Shown: positions 10,300 through 22,342 of the stretch, one piece after another
Position numbering within the stretch: position 1 is the stretch's first letter
How the letters are laid out: the number at the start of each line of letters is the position of its first letter
Notes under the pieces: model-generated
Databases searched by the model: none
What the model was told of the DNA's origin: nothing
Seen by the model: the letters and a program-made list of their open reading frames with translations, nothing else
Assembly: GCA_001972305.1 (NCBI GenBank)
Contig: BDDD01000025.1
Location: forward strand, 732,016-796,015
Source: Cephalotus follicularis
Taxonomy: Eukaryota; Streptophyta; Magnoliopsida; Oxalidales; Cephalotaceae
Direction of reading: 5' to 3'
DNA length: 64,000 nt
Made by a program: the position numbers and the translations under genes

Positions 10300-11722
10300 T
10301 TAATCAACAAGAAAACATGACGGACGAACGAATTCTTTCATCTCCATAAAACCAATAAGCTTAGGAACGACATTCTCCAGTTTCGTTAGAGACCCAACAA
10401 ATCATTCTCTAGATGTATGGAACGATTCAAAGACCTCCTCTTAGAGTGTCCTCATCATGGTTTGAACACTTAGCATTTATGCCAAATCATCTATGAAGGA
10501 ATCGATTACCAGACCAAGCAATTGGTCGAATCGATGTGTCCTGATGGGTTCACCTCATATAGGGACAAAAATGAGGCTTGGAAGTTCCTGCTAGATTTGG
10601 ATGAGCGAACTAGGGAGTGAGAATCCACTCAAGTGATGGAGAGAGCTATATAGAGTAAGGGGTACGCTATATAAGGGTCAGTGGCTAAGGAGGCACAGTT
10701 AGACAGCCTCCTCAAGAGACTAGAATCGATAGTTAGGGGACTCGAGCAAGCGAATCACATAAACCAGAGCACCCCCATGTGTTCTTGGTGTGCATCACCG
10801 GGTCATGTTATGGAAGAATGCCCAAGCTATTATGAAAATCAATACCCTCCTAAGAATGTAGCCTCTATGAATCAATACAACCCGTATAGTAATACTTACA
10901 TTCTGGGTTGGAGAAATCATCCAAATATCTCATGGAGTCAAGGGCAAAATCAAAGAGGACTTTTGAATTTTCCTGGCCAACCTTCAAACTTCTCTGGGCA
11001 ACCTTCGAGCTTGTCTGGTCACTCTGCACCTCAGTAGACCTTCCAAAGGTTCCCTCAATCTTCCAATAACGTTCATCCTTCCTTTCCACAATAGTCATTT
11101 CAAAATCAACAATCACCTACACTATTGAACCAGCCAGTAGATGCCTCTAGGATTTCTTCTCTGGAAAAGAATATGGAGTTTCTCATGAGCACTGTGATGA
11201 CTAGTTAGCTTAACATGGAGAAGCAAATATCTTAGCTCTCATCTACTTTGCATGAAAGAGAGAAAGGTAAGATGCATTCCCAGCTAGACCCGAATCTGAG
11301 GTCTGCCATGAACCATCCCGCTCACACTCAACCGACATCAAATCCTCAAGGCTCTTCTTCCTCCTTGGGCCCATCAAAACAAGTTTTTTTTCCTGAGGAG
11401 TGGAAATGAGTACCAACAAGCGGATCAATCAAAAAATTTAAGTGAGCAGTTGGTTGACTCCTTTGCGTAACCAACAAATTTGAGCGCACAAGAAGAATCA
11501 AGGGAAGGGCAAAAGAAAGAGAAGAAGGTACAACCAGCGGCGTTACCCGAGCATACATATGATCCCCTAATTCCTTTCCCAAAGAGATTGCAAAATAAGA
11601 AAGCCTCAGCAATGGAAAAGATCATAGAAACGTTTAAGCAAGTCCAAATCAGCATTCCAATGCTGGAAGCAATTGCTCAAATACCGTCTTACGCAAAAGT
11701 CCTCAAAGACTTATGCACATAA
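10300..11722 (+). pseudogene. Athila-1 gag, internally deleted
   Basis: Compared with Athila-2 gag (44966-46825), sequence corresponding to roughly the first 120 codons is missing: the leader jumps near 10340 from the initial ERINQQ-like segment to the part reading NKLRNDILQF. Many stops follow to 10680. The open segment 10681-11037 has the CCHC knuckle CSWCASPGHVMEEC and a Asn/Gln/Ser-rich stretch with repeated FSGQPSS phrases. A later segment (11480-11722) carries the charged linker and MEKIIETFKQVQISIPMLEAI, which leads to the protease. Function in Athila would be capsid formation; this copy cannot make full Gag. Confidence 0.8.
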
Positions 11723-11739
11723 AATAGGGTTACTCAGAC

Positions 11740-12340
11740 TCCGAAAAAGGCTTTATTGGCAGCGAATATTAGTGCGATGCTTTCGCAACCCTTGGTACAA
11801 AAGTATGAAGACCCTGGCTGCCCGATAATCTCTTGTGTCATCAGCAACACCAAAATTGAACATGCTCTGCTTGACTTAGGAGCAAGTGTGAATTTGTTGC
11901 CATCGTCAGTTTACAAGAAGCTTGGTTTGGGAGAGTTGCGCCCGGCCACCATGACTTTGCAACTAGGGGATAGGTCTGTGAAAGTGTTGAGAGGAAAAAT
12001 TGAGGATGTGTTAATCAAGGTTGGTGAGTTTTTCTTTCCTGTCAACCTTGTCATCTTAGATACCCAGCCTATTGCGAATATCATTGATCAAATCCCAGTT
12101 ATCCTTGGTAGACCATTCCTAGAGACTAGTAATACTCTGATTAATTTTTGAAATGGTATGATGAAGTTGAGTTTCGGAAACACGTCAGTGGATTTTAATG
12201 TCTTCCGTTTGGGAAAGCATCCAACTGACTTTGATGAAGTGAACGTAATCCATTCAATTCCCGACCACATTGATACGGTCTTTGACATTGATTTTGATGG
12301 AAATTTTAGTGAGTGCATGCAAGAATTAGAGGATGTATAA
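11740..12340 (+). pseudogene. Athila-1 protease
   Basis: Retropepsin-like domain: CPIISCVI ... ALLDLGASVNLLPSSVYKKLGL, then VILGRPFL. Athila proteases typically have DLGAS where other gypsy elements have DTGAS, so the active site appears normal. A TGA at 12149 splits the domain from its tail, which continues in the same frame from about 12158 as SFGNTSVDFNVFRLGKHP. The tail ends in an acidic linker that in Athila-2 is much longer. Confidence 0.85.
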
Positions 12341-12358
12341 GGAGGAGATTTCTTTGAT

Positions 12359-13455
12359 GTGTTTAGTATGCAACCCTTAGAACCAGTTGGCCCCTTGTCC
12401 ACATCTCTACGTAAGCCATCAATAGAAGAGTCTCTGAAACTTGAATTAAAGGAATTACCCTTTACTCTGAAATATTCATTCTTAGGTGAAAACCAAACTC
12501 TTCCTGTTATTCTGTCGTGTGATATTACTCCACGTCAGGAAGAGGAGGTTATTCACTTACTCAAAGAAAATAAAGAGGGAATTGGATGGACTATGGCTGA
12601 CATCAAGGGAATTAGCCCTTCTATTTGCAAGCTTCATATAAATCTCATAGAAGGATCCAAACCTTCTAGAGAACCTTAGAGAAGGGAAAATCTTGTGATG
12701 AAAGAAGGCATACAAATAGAAATTCTTAAGTGGCTGGGCAATGGGATCATTTATCCCATATGGGATAGTCAGTGGGTGAGTCCAGTCCACGTGCTCCTAA
12801 AGAAATCCGGAGTAAAGGTAGTGCAATCCTTATCAAATGACTTAATTCTGACTAAGGTCCAAACTGGATGGAGGGTATGCATCGACTACCGCAAGTTGAA
12901 CACAGCCACCTGGAAGGATCATTTTCCCCATCCTTTTATTAATCAAATGTTGGATAGGCTAGCTGGCCACAATTATTACTGCTTTCTCGATGGATACTTC
13001 GGATATAATCAAATTATCATCGCCCCCAAAGATCAAGAAAAGACTCCCTTCACAAGCTCCTTTGGCACTTTTGCTTATCGACGCATGCCATTTGGCCTTT
13101 GCAATGCCCTCGTAACTTTCCAGAGGTGCATGATGAGTATCTTCTTTGATATGGTAGAGGACTTTCTTGAAGTGTTTATGGATGACTTCTCTGTGCATGG
13201 TTCTACCTTCTCTGAATGCCTTCATCATTTGAAATTAGTACTCGAAAGAAGTAGGGAGAAGAATTGGTGCTTAATTGGGAGAAGTGCAATTTCATGGTGA
13301 ATGAGGGGATTGTGCTCGAACATGTCATGTCTAAAGAGGGGATTCAGGTGGATAAAGCCAAGGTAGAAATCATCAAACATTTTCCTCCACCGCAAAATGT
13401 GAAAGACATCCGAGCATTCCTCAGACATGCTGGTTTTATCGAAGGCTCATAAAGG
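12359..13455 (+). pseudogene. Athila-1 reverse transcriptase
   Basis: Fingers and palm motifs are visible: GWRVCIDYRKLN, HNYYCFLDGYFGYNQI, FGTFAYRRMPFGLCNA and the catalytic box FMDDFSVHG (an F-M-D-D variant of YxDD). The thumb/connection appears in a shifted frame from 13264 (LNWEKCNFMV ... GIQVDKAKVEIIKHFPPPQNVKDIRAFL). A TAG at 12677-12679 and a frameshift at about 13270 break it. Confidence 0.87.
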
Positions 13456-14018
13456 ATTTTAGCAAAGTGGCGCGACCCTTGACATCGCTCCTAGAGAAAG
13501 ATCAAGAATTTGTTTTCTCTAACGAATGCCTTGAAGCTTTTAATCTTTTAAAGAAGGATATCACCTCTACTCTTATCATTTAGGCACCCATTTGGACTAA
13601 GCTTTTTGAGATTATGTGTGATGTGTCTGACAGTGCAATAGGAGCTGTTCTCGGGCAAAGGCTGAATAGATTGCCTCACGTCATTTAGTATGCAAATAGG
13701 ACATTCTCCGATGCGTAATTAAATTCCACGACCATTGAGAAGGAGTTTTTAGATGTGGTCTTTGCACTCAAAAAATTCCAATCGTATTTACTAGGATCAC
13801 ACGTCATTGTTTACACTGATCATGCTGTGATTCGGTATCTAGTGGTAAAAAAGGATGCGAAAGCGCATCTCATCCGTTGGGTTTTGATACTCCAAGAGTT
13901 TGACGTGGAAATTAGAGATAAGAAAGGGACTGAGAATTTAGTGGCTGATCATTTGTCCCGTCTCTCCAGCGCACCAGAAACCAAGGGTCCCATTAATGAA
14001 AATTTTCCAAATGAGTAG
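13456..14018 (+). pseudogene. Athila-1 RNase H
   Basis: Begins KDFSKVARPLTSLLEKD and includes MCDVSDSAIGAVLGQRL (catalytic Asp region), [20 protein letters not shown] and [13 protein letters not shown] with the second Asp, ending VADHLSRL. In-frame stops occur in 13570-13720. The 3' part (from 13833) is included in the tandem duplication. Confidence 0.85.
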
Positions 14019-15549
14019 CTTCTGTGTGTTGAGAGTGAACCATGGTATGCGGACATAGTTAATTATCTTGTTATGAGGATTGTACCATCAAAGTGGTCCG
14101 CTTAAGATAAGCGTCGGTTTCTCGCGCAAGTCAAACATTTTTAATGGGATGATCCCTACCTTTTTAAAGCGTGCACCGACCAAATTATGCAAAGGTGCAT
14201 TCCTGATCATGAATATCGTTCTATCCTTCCTTTTACAGTGTGGATTTTATTGGCCAACTCTTATCAAAGATGCTTTTCAGTATTGTCTGCGTCTTGTCAA
14301 TCGTTAGACCGTGTGACTACGAGGAATATGATGCCTTTAACTCTGATTTTGACAGTAGAGATTTTTGATGTTTGGGGCATCGATTTCATGGGTCTATTTC
14401 CCAGCTCGTTTGGAAATTTATACATCTCGTTGGCTATTGAATACGTTTTGAAGTGGATAGAGGTGATTCCTTGTCGAACTAATGACAACTTTGTGGTTGT
14501 CAAGTTCCTCAAGGAACATATCTTTTCGCGGTTTGGTACCCCACGAGTCATCATCAGTGATAGGGGTACCCATTTCTGTATTCGTTCTTTTGAAGCCCTT
14601 ATGAAAAGATATGGGATCACCCACAAACTTTCCACACCTTACCATCCTCAAACTAGTGGGCAAGTTGAGGTATCCAATCATAAAATTAAGCAAATCCTTG
14701 AAAAAATAGTCAACCCCAGCAGAAAGGATTGGTCTACTCGACCTGTGGATGCTCTTTGGGCTTATCGGACAGCCTTCAAGACTGACCTTGGTCAATCTCC
14801 TTACCGGCTTGTATATGGTAAAGCATGTCATCTTCCAGTGGAATTAGAACATCGATCCTTTTGGGCCATTAAGCAATTTAATTTTGATCATTCCACTGTG
14901 GGTAGTCATCGTGCTCTCCAACTTTTTGAGTTGGAAGAGATCCGAAATGATGCATATGATAATGCTAAGATTTCTAAAAAAAAGACCAAATTCTTTCATG
15001 ATGCGCGGATTTTGCAGAAAATGTTTGAAGTCGGTGACAAGATTCTTTTGTACAATTCATGGTTACACATGTTTTTTGGAAAACTGAGATCCCGTTGGGA
15101 AGGTCCATATATTGTTAAAACTGTTTTCTCACATGGTGTTTTTGAGATTTGTAAGCCAGGTACTGAAATGCCTTCAAGGTGAACGGGCTGCTGTTGAAAA
15201 GACTTATAGAGTTTCCAGCTACACCAGTGGAAGAGGCCATGAATCTTATTGAGCCTCTTTATTTAAAGCCTCCACGATCATATTCTGTAAACCTTACCCA
15301 TATTGTTCTTATATTTATTGCATTTCTTCACATATATTTCTTGGTCATTCATTGTTAGTTCTATAGTCGATTTTTAGTGCATTGTGGACAATGTAAGGTT
15401 TAACTACTGGGGGGGGAGGGGTTAGTACCAAAGTTCATTTTAATTTTGAAAGTATGAGTAAATGTTGATGTACTTAGAAATAATAGATACTCCATAGGAG
15501 AAATAATAAAAATTTGGTTTTCAAGAAAAATAAAAGGAATACATCTCAA
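13833..15549 (+). repeat. tandem duplication in Athila-1, copy 1
   Basis: 1,717 bp starting in RNase H and ending in the 3' non-coding region. Repeated at 15554-17270 with an offset of 1,721 bases; the two copies are separated by four bases (TAGG). Both copies encode an identical 331-residue integrase frame. The only differences I found (about five substitutions) lie in the last 100 bases. Confidence 0.95.
14080..15182 (+). pseudogene. Athila-1 integrase, copy 1
   Basis: The HHCC finger is damaged by a small deletion near 14225-14240: [12 protein letters not shown] is in one frame and [16 protein letters not shown] in another. The core is open for over 300 codons with Asp in [10 protein letters not shown], Asp in ISDRGTHF and Glu in [10 protein letters not shown] at the usual spacing. 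The C-terminal domain ([20 protein letters not shown]) is present, then a stop. No chromodomain. Confidence 0.88.
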
Positions 15550-15553
15550 TAGG

Positions 15554-17270
15554 CGGTATCTAGTGGTAAAAAAGGATGCGAAAGCGCATCTCATCCGTTG
15601 GGTTTTGATACTCCAAGAGTTTGACGTGGAAATTAGAGATAAGAAAGGGACTGAGAATTTAGTGGCTGATCATTTGTCCCGTCTCTCCAGCGCACCAGAA
15701 ACCAAGGGTCCCATTAATGAAAATTTTCCAAATGAGTAGCTTCTGTGTGTTGAGAGTGAACCATGGTATGCGGACATAGTTAATTATCTTGTTATGAGGA
15801 TTGTACCATCAAAGTGGTCCGCTTAAGATAAGCGTCGGTTTCTCGCGCAAGTCAAACATTTTTAATGGGATGATCCCTACCTTTTTAAAGCGTGCACCGA
15901 CCAAATTATGCAAAGGTGCATTCCTGATCATGAATATCGTTCTATCCTTCCTTTTACAGTGTGGATTTTATTGGCCAACTCTTATCAAAGATGCTTTTCA
16001 GTATTGTCTGCGTCTTGTCAATCGTTAGACCGTGTGACTACGAGGAATATGATGCCTTTAACTCTGATTTTGACAGTAGAGATTTTTGATGTTTGGGGCA
16101 TCGATTTCATGGGTCTATTTCCCAGCTCGTTTGGAAATTTATACATCTCGTTGGCTATTGAATACGTTTTGAAGTGGATAGAGGTGATTCCTTGTCGAAC
16201 TAATGACAACTTTGTGGTTGTCAAGTTCCTCAAGGAACATATCTTTTCGCGGTTTGGTACCCCACGAGTCATCATCAGTGATAGGGGTACCCATTTCTGT
16301 ATTCGTTCTTTTGAAGCCCTTATGAAAAGATATGGGATCACCCACAAACTTTCCACACCTTACCATCCTCAAACTAGTGGGCAAGTTGAGGTATCCAATC
16401 ATAAAATTAAGCAAATCCTTGAAAAAATAGTCAACCCCAGCAGAAAGGATTGGTCTACTCGACCTGTGGATGCTCTTTGGGCTTATCGGACAGCCTTCAA
16501 GACTGACCTTGGTCAATCTCCTTACCGGCTTGTATATGGTAAAGCATGTCATCTTCCAGTGGAATTAGAACATCGATCCTTTTGGGCCATTAAGCAATTT
16601 AATTTTGATCATTCCACTGTGGGTAGTCATCGTGCTCTCCAACTTTTTGAGTTGGAAGAGATCCGAAATGATGCATATGATAATGCTAAGATTTCTAAAA
16701 AAAAGACCAAATTCTTTCATGATGCGCGGATTTTGCAGAAAATGTTTGAAGTCGGTGACAAGATTCTTTTGTACAATTCATGGTTACACATGTTTTTTGG
16801 AAAACTGAGATCCCGTTGGGAAGGTCCATATATTGTTAAAACTGTTTTCTCACATGGTGTTTTTGAGATTTGTAAGCCAGGTACTGAAATGCCTTCAAGG
16901 TGAACGGGCTGCTGTTGAAAAGACTTATAGAGTTTCCAGCTACACCAGTGGAAGAGGCCATGAATCTTATTGAGCCTCTTTATTTAAAGCCTCCACGATC
17001 ATATTCTGTAAACCTTACCCATATTGTTCTTATATTTATTGCATTTCTTCACATATATTTCTTGGTCATTCATTGTTAGTTCTATAGTCGATTTTTAGTG
17101 CATTGTGGACAATGTAAGGTTTAACTACTGGGGGGGGAGGGGTTAGTACCAAAGTTCATTTTAATTTTGAAAGTAGGAGTAAATGTTGATGTACTTAGAA
17201 ATAATAGATACCTCATAGGAGAAATAATAAAAAGTTGGTTTTCAAGAAAAAGAAAAGGAATACATCTCAA
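15554..17270 (+). repeat. tandem duplication in Athila-1, copy 2
   Basis: Second copy of 13833-15549. It starts at CGGTATCTAGTGG in the middle of RNase H, so it has no upstream RT of its own, and runs into the unique 3' non-coding region at 17271. Confidence 0.95.
15801..16903 (+). pseudogene. Athila-1 integrase, duplicated copy 2
   Basis: Identical in protein sequence to the integrase at 14080-15182, including the same damaged zinc finger. It is cut off from the gag-pol frame and is a by-product of the duplication, not a second gene. Confidence 0.93.
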
Positions 17271-18219
17271 GGTAGAAGTTATAATAAAAAAAAGAAAAAA
17301 AAAACCAATCTTGTGTGTCTTCAAAGTTTCATTGATCTTAGTGAGGAGGAGGACAAACAATGGATGTTCTTGCATATATATAAAAAATAAATAAATAAAT
17401 AAATATATATATATATATATATGTTTTACCTCTTTGCATTCAGTCTTCGTCTATAGCCTATTTGATTCGAGTAAGTAAGTCTTAGGGGTGTTCTATACCT
17501 AGTTCCTTAAAGCCAACTGGCTTGAGAGTAACTGGTCCAAATCTCTCTACATGGGACTTATAGAAAGCTTAAGAGGCTAAGATATTGCGCGAATTTAAGT
17601 TGATAAAGTTTTCATTGATCTCATGTGCAAATTATTGTAAAATCTGGCACTACTTAGTAATTTGGGTGTCTGGTATATGCTCCATCCCTGTCATTCAAAC
17701 CAACGGTAGTGGAGGAATGAGTTCAATGATATAAAAGAGAAGGAAAAAGAAAGAAAAGATGTGAAAGTGCTAAAGTTATTTATCTGAGTCCAAAGTAGGA
17801 TTTTATGTTACTGAGAATGCATATATTGATTGGTAAATAGTGTGGAATAACAGAAAAATTCAGTAAAAACTTCTTAATTGAGATGTGTTATGATTCTAGA
17901 ACTTGGAGTAAGATAATAAAATTCAAGTATGGGGGTTGTCTATGAAATTTTTGAGTGGAGATACATTTAATCCACTAGCAAAGTTATGATGAACTGAATT
18001 TTGTGTGTTTATTCTTTGAAAATTCTCACGAGACAAATCTCGTCCACCAGGGACACCTAGGGGTTTAAAGGCTTGTTACATATGCTAAATGTCATCGTGA
18101 TTCTTACGAAAGTGAGTTATGGTTTTTGTTTTCTATTTTTGTTTTCTTGTTTTAGTGTCTGTTTTGTTTTGTTTGTTTCATATGCTTGAGGACAAGCAAC
18201 GTTTAAGTATGTGGGTATT
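17271..18219 (+). other. Athila-1 3' non-coding region
   Basis: No coding signal and no env-like gene. A low-complexity run of AAAT and AT repeats lies at 17382-17421. Purine modules resembling the polypurine tract occur three times: ACTGGGGGGGGAGGGG (15409-15424, repeated at 17130-17145 by the duplication), AAGTATGGGGG (about 17925) and AAGTATGTGGGTATT just before the 3' LTR (18205-18219), which is the likely functional tract. Confidence 0.7.
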
Positions 18220-20234
18220 TGTTTAGCATAAAAATATGTTGTTTTTAAGGATTTAATTATTATGTTTTTATGCTTGGAATAGACTACTGCTATTGTTTTT
18301 ATTTTATTTTTAGGTACAAGAGAAAAATCATCAAAGTGCACAAAGTATAGTCCAATTAGTGCAAGTTGAAGATAAAAAGATTAAAGCTTTGAAATTGACT
18401 GAATTCTGCAGAAGTTGCTAGCAAAGCGTCAATGTGTTCATTCTAAGCGTCGATGCCTATCTCTAAAGCGCTGACGGGTTCATTAAAAGCGTCGACGCTT
18501 AAGAGCTTCTCTGCACTACACTACGTTCTCTGCGCACTAAAAGTTATATCATGGTCTTCTCTGCTCAAATGCGCAATCTCATGCTCTGGTCTGATCACTT
18601 GTCAAGTCTGCTCCGCTAGTCTACTATGATACACTTCATGCTCTGGTCTGATTGGCATCACAAGTTTACACCTCAAGTGTGCCCTGCTCTATCTAGTCTG
18701 CTCGTCTTCCAGTTAGTGCTCTGCAAGGTTGTATTTTGTCTGGTCTGGTAGTTTGGCATTCTACTAGTATGCTTTGATATTCTTCATGGTCTTCTCGGCA
18801 CAACTACCTTTCAAGTATGGTCTGACTGATACCAAGGACTGCTTGGCTAATGCACTTCATGCTCTGCTCTGCCGACCAACACTACAAGTCTGTAAAGTTG
18901 TGCTCTACATTCATGCTATGCTCTGCAAATGGACATTTAAAGTTTTTGCACCTCAAGTATGCTGTCAACTATATGAAGTTTGCTTTTACATTTTAAGCGT
19001 TGACGCCTTGCATGTTAGCGTCGATGCTTAACACTAAAGCACGGAACAATCTTTCCCATACAATATTAAAGCGTCAATGCCCATCAACAAACTGTCGACG
19101 CCTAGCGCATTCCCGTGGACACTTAGCACGTATCAGGCGACAAAATATGGCAATTTTTGGAGTTTTATTCGGATTGTAATATTTTCATTAAATAGGATAA
19201 TTAGGTTAAACTTTCTTTCCTTTTCTTTTTATGCATGTTTGTAAGTATAAATAGAAGAGAAAGGCCACAAAAACAATATACAATATTGTCGACTCTTGTA
19301 CACAGCCACCTTAAGTCGTTTCCCCCTTTTTTTTCAGTTTTTTTTTCAATGTTTTCTAGCTAAACTTTCAAGGTTTTCAGGTTAGAACAAAGACATTAGA
19401 TGTATTGATGAGACTCCATTAATAAAAATCCTTGAATTTTTGACTTGTTCTTTAATTTTCTGCCATCTCTCACACTTTGTATATCGGATTAAAATCCACA
19501 TACACTTTGTCTGTGAAGAAGAAAGTTGCTGAATGAATGGTGCTTGCACAAAATTAATGGAGGTCTACTCATACGATTTGTCACGCCGAACATACTTCGT
19601 ATAGACATAGCATATGGCTGTCTACTCATATGATTTGTCCCAATTGTCGCACTCCATATAGACCTAGCACCAGCATGACTACTCATACGATTTGTCATCA
19701 CAGTCACACTCTGTATCGACCTAGCAGCTGTTGGTTATCAAGGTTTGAACGTTCAAGTAGGTGAGTTTTTTCAATATAATCTATAGTGAGTTTCTATACC
19801 CTAAAACCGACTTTATCTTGCATATCTTATTTAGCTTATTTCTTATTTTGTTAATTTATAATTTGCATGCTTTAATTTCTATTTTTCTTGATCCAGTACA
19901 CATAATCGCTGACGCCTTGCTTATAAGCGTCAACACTTTCAGTGTTTCCAGTTATTCACGTCGACGCCTTGTGATAACCGTCGACACTTTTGTTGCTTTC
20001 AATTATTAAGGTCGACGCCTTCCTTCATAGCGTCGACGCCTTCATCACTTGTTTCAACAGTTAGTTTCTTTTTGCATGTTTAGGAGTAGATTTTGATAAT
20101 AAACCTCAATTTTGCATACTTCGCCTATGTTGAATAGATTAAAACCGATTTAACTTGTTTCCTAGCGTTCGACCCATTACTGTACAACCGTGCATTTGCA
20201 GTATAAATTTAATTCTTTTCAAAATTCATGAACA
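18220..20234 (+). repeat. 3' LTR of Athila-1
   Basis: 2,015 bp, TGTTTAGC ... TGAACA. Similar throughout to the 5' LTR, with two fewer 21-bp word units and scattered substitutions, many of them C/T or G/A in CG words. A good TATA box, TATAAATAG, is at 19246-19254. Exact GCGTCGACGC words are at 18489 and 20030. Repeat units with CATACGATTTGTC lie at 19563-19730. Confidence 0.93.
19246..19254 (+). promoter_or_regulatory. TATA box of Athila-1 LTR
   Basis: TATAAATAG within GTAAG...AAGAGAAAGGCC. Equivalent boxes occur at 43703 and 63509 in the two Athila-2 LTRs, which supports it as the U3 promoter. Confidence 0.65.
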
Positions 20235-20239
20235 CTTGA
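20235..20239. repeat. target-site duplication of Athila-1, right copy (CTTGA)
   Basis: Identical to 7948-7952. The Tat RT frame resumes immediately to the right on the minus strand. Confidence 0.95.
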
Positions 20240-21180
20240 AATTCTTCTGTCCATAGGAATCCCTTAGGGTCCTTAAGACCTTGAAGAATGGAAGACACTT
20301 CTCTGCTGGCTTGGAGACAACTCTTCTCAAGGCTGCGATTTTACCATTTAACCTCTGCACAACCTTTGTTAACTGTGGAGGTTTCATGCTTTGTAATGCT
20401 GAGATCTTTCAGGGTTGGCCTCTATTCCTCTATTGGAGACCATGAAACCTAGAAATTTTTCAGAGGTGACCCCAAAGGTGCACTTGGAAGGATTGAAGCA
20501 TATCCTGTACTTTCTCAATACCCCAAAGGTGTCCTCCAAGTCCTTGATATGTAGGCTCCTTGCTGGGGTCTTGACGAGCATGTGGTCAATGTAGACTTCC
20601 ATATTTCTCCCGATTTGGGGTTGAAATATCTTATTGACCAACCGTTGGTAGGTTGCTCCAGCATTGTTTAAACCGAAGGGCATGACTTTATAGCAGTACA
20701 TTCCCTTGTTTGTGATAAAGCATGTCTTGTTCTCATCTGGTCCATACATAGGAATTGATTGTAACCAGAATAAGCATCCAAAAAGCTCAGCATCCTATAG
20801 CCGGAGGTGGCATCCACTAGCTGATCAATCTTCGGGAGTGGAAAGTGATCTTTTGGGTAAACCTTGTTGAGGTATGTAAAGTCTATACGCATCATCCACT
20901 TACCGTTTGCTTTATTTACTAGCATCGGGTTCGTCAGCCAGTCAGAGTATTGCACTTCCCTAATAAACCCCACTTGAAGAAGTTTATTCACCTCTCTCTC
21001 TATCACTCGCTGCCTTTTTGGGGCAAAGATTCTCTTCTTCTGCCTGGTCAGGGACCGTGTTGGATCTACATTGAGTTTGTGAACCATTATCTCAGGGTTG
21101 ATCCCTGGAACCTCTTCTGCAGACCAGGCGAATACATCTTTATTATTTTTGAGGAATGTAATCAGTTCCTCTTTCTCCAC
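20240..21180 (-). pseudogene. Tat reverse transcriptase
   Basis: Starts near EEVPGINPEIMVHKL and shows MMRIDFTYLNKVYPKDHFPLP, MLSFLDAYSGYNQ and VMPFGLNNAGATYQRL. The catalytic box reads VYIDHMLVK: the second Asp of YxDD is His, which would abolish activity. A frameshift lies near 20740-20760. The connection region runs to 20240, where Athila-1 interrupts it. Confidence 0.88.
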
Positions 21181-21349
21181 CTTTCCCTATTGGGAACCAA
21201 TCTGGAATACCTTATCTGAATTGCCTTTTTCTAAAGGCACTTGCACCACATCCTCCACTGGTCTTAGACGCTTGGGCTCCTCTAAGCTCTACATTCATTA
21301 TGGGAAGGGCCTTTTCCTTCCCCTTATTCTTTATAGCAGTCTGATAACA

Positions 21350-21940
21350 CTACCTTACAGCTTGCTTATCTCCTCTGATCTGTCCCACACCAAACCTGGT
21401 TGGGAACTTCACCAACAAGTGCCTTGTCGACACTATCGCCTCCATTGCGTTCAGTCCTGGATGCCTGATTATTGCGTTGTAAAGGCTTGGTGTATCAACC
21501 ACCAGGAAAGTCATATGCACTTGGGTTTGGCAGGGGGATGAGCCTGCAATGACCGACAAATCAATGGATCCCAATGGATGGACCATCTCTTCCATAAACC
21601 CTACCAGAGGAGTCTTCACCGACTTTAGCTAGTCTTCTCTAATTCTCAGTTGATCAAAGACCCGTTTGTAGAGGATGTCTACTGAGCTCCCACTGTATAA
21701 AATGACTCTTTTCATGGTGAACAACTCCACCAGAAGAGTGACCACCACTGGGTTATCATGAGGGAGACGTATTCCCTCCAAATCTGACTTTGAGAAGGAT
21801 ATCACCTCCTTTTCTCCACCAATCTTCAACATTTTTCCCTGCATGTGTTGCTGCATGGAAAAGGTCTGTCTTGCGTAGGCCTTTCTGGCCTGACTGTGAT
21901 CACCTCTAGACGTGATCCCTCTAGAGATGGTGTGTATCAT
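21350..21940 (-). pseudogene. Tat protease
   Basis: SDLEGIRLPHDNPVVVTLLV ... VILYSGSSVDILY corresponds to the Tat protease core, but the catalytic Asp before S-G-S is Tyr. The domain resumes in a shifted frame (21619-21350) with HMTFLVVDTPSLYNAIIRHPGLN, then KFPTRFGVG. A TAG near 21629 separates the two. Confidence 0.82.
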
Positions 21941-22342
21941 ACCTCTAGGTTGTTGCTCTTCTCTCTGCTGTGGAGCTTCTTCTCTGCTCTCCCTTCTTCT
22001 CTAGGGAGCATCCCTATCCACATACTTCCTCAGATGATCCTTGCGGATTTGGTCCTCTATTTGATTTTTTAAATGCCTACACTCCTCCATATCATGCCCA
22101 TGATCACGGTGGTATCAGCAGTACTTTCTTGAGTCCCCCTTGTCTGCTGGGGATCTCAACGGAGCTGGCCACTGGATTGGAACTTTTTCCTTCTCTACTG
22201 CAAGGATTCTAGTTTGCGTCTCCAAGAGAGGGGCGAAAGTATTGTAATTGGGGATTGGTGTTCCCCTTTTTGGTGAGTCTTCCCTCTTGGAGAGTTTGTG
22301 CCTCAGGTCATCTTTCGTCAGCTCCGGCCCCCCTTTCCTCTT

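Larger units (their letters stand above)
7953..20234 (+). mobile_element. Athila-lineage Ty3/gypsy retrotransposon (Athila-1), complete but defective
   Basis: 12.3 kb, with two similar LTRs of about 2.0-2.1 kb, an Asp-tRNA-type primer-binding site, gag, PR, RT, RNase H and INT in gypsy order, and a long non-coding 3' region. The pol sequences (DLGASVNLLP protease, FMDDFSVHG RT) and the primer site fit Athila. No env-like ORF is recognisable. The gag N-terminal half is deleted and the integrase region is tandemly duplicated. The 5-bp target duplication is perfect, so the insertion is a single event into the Tat element. Confidence 0.92.

Noticed and set aside
15908-16903. A second independent integrase gene
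   Set aside because: The protein is identical to that at 14187-15182 and the flanks match; it is the second copy of a tandem duplication.
17271-18219. Athila env-like gene
   Set aside because: Some Athila elements have an env-like ORF between integrase and the 3' LTR. I saw no frame with a signal peptide or membrane segment here or at 61334-62613.
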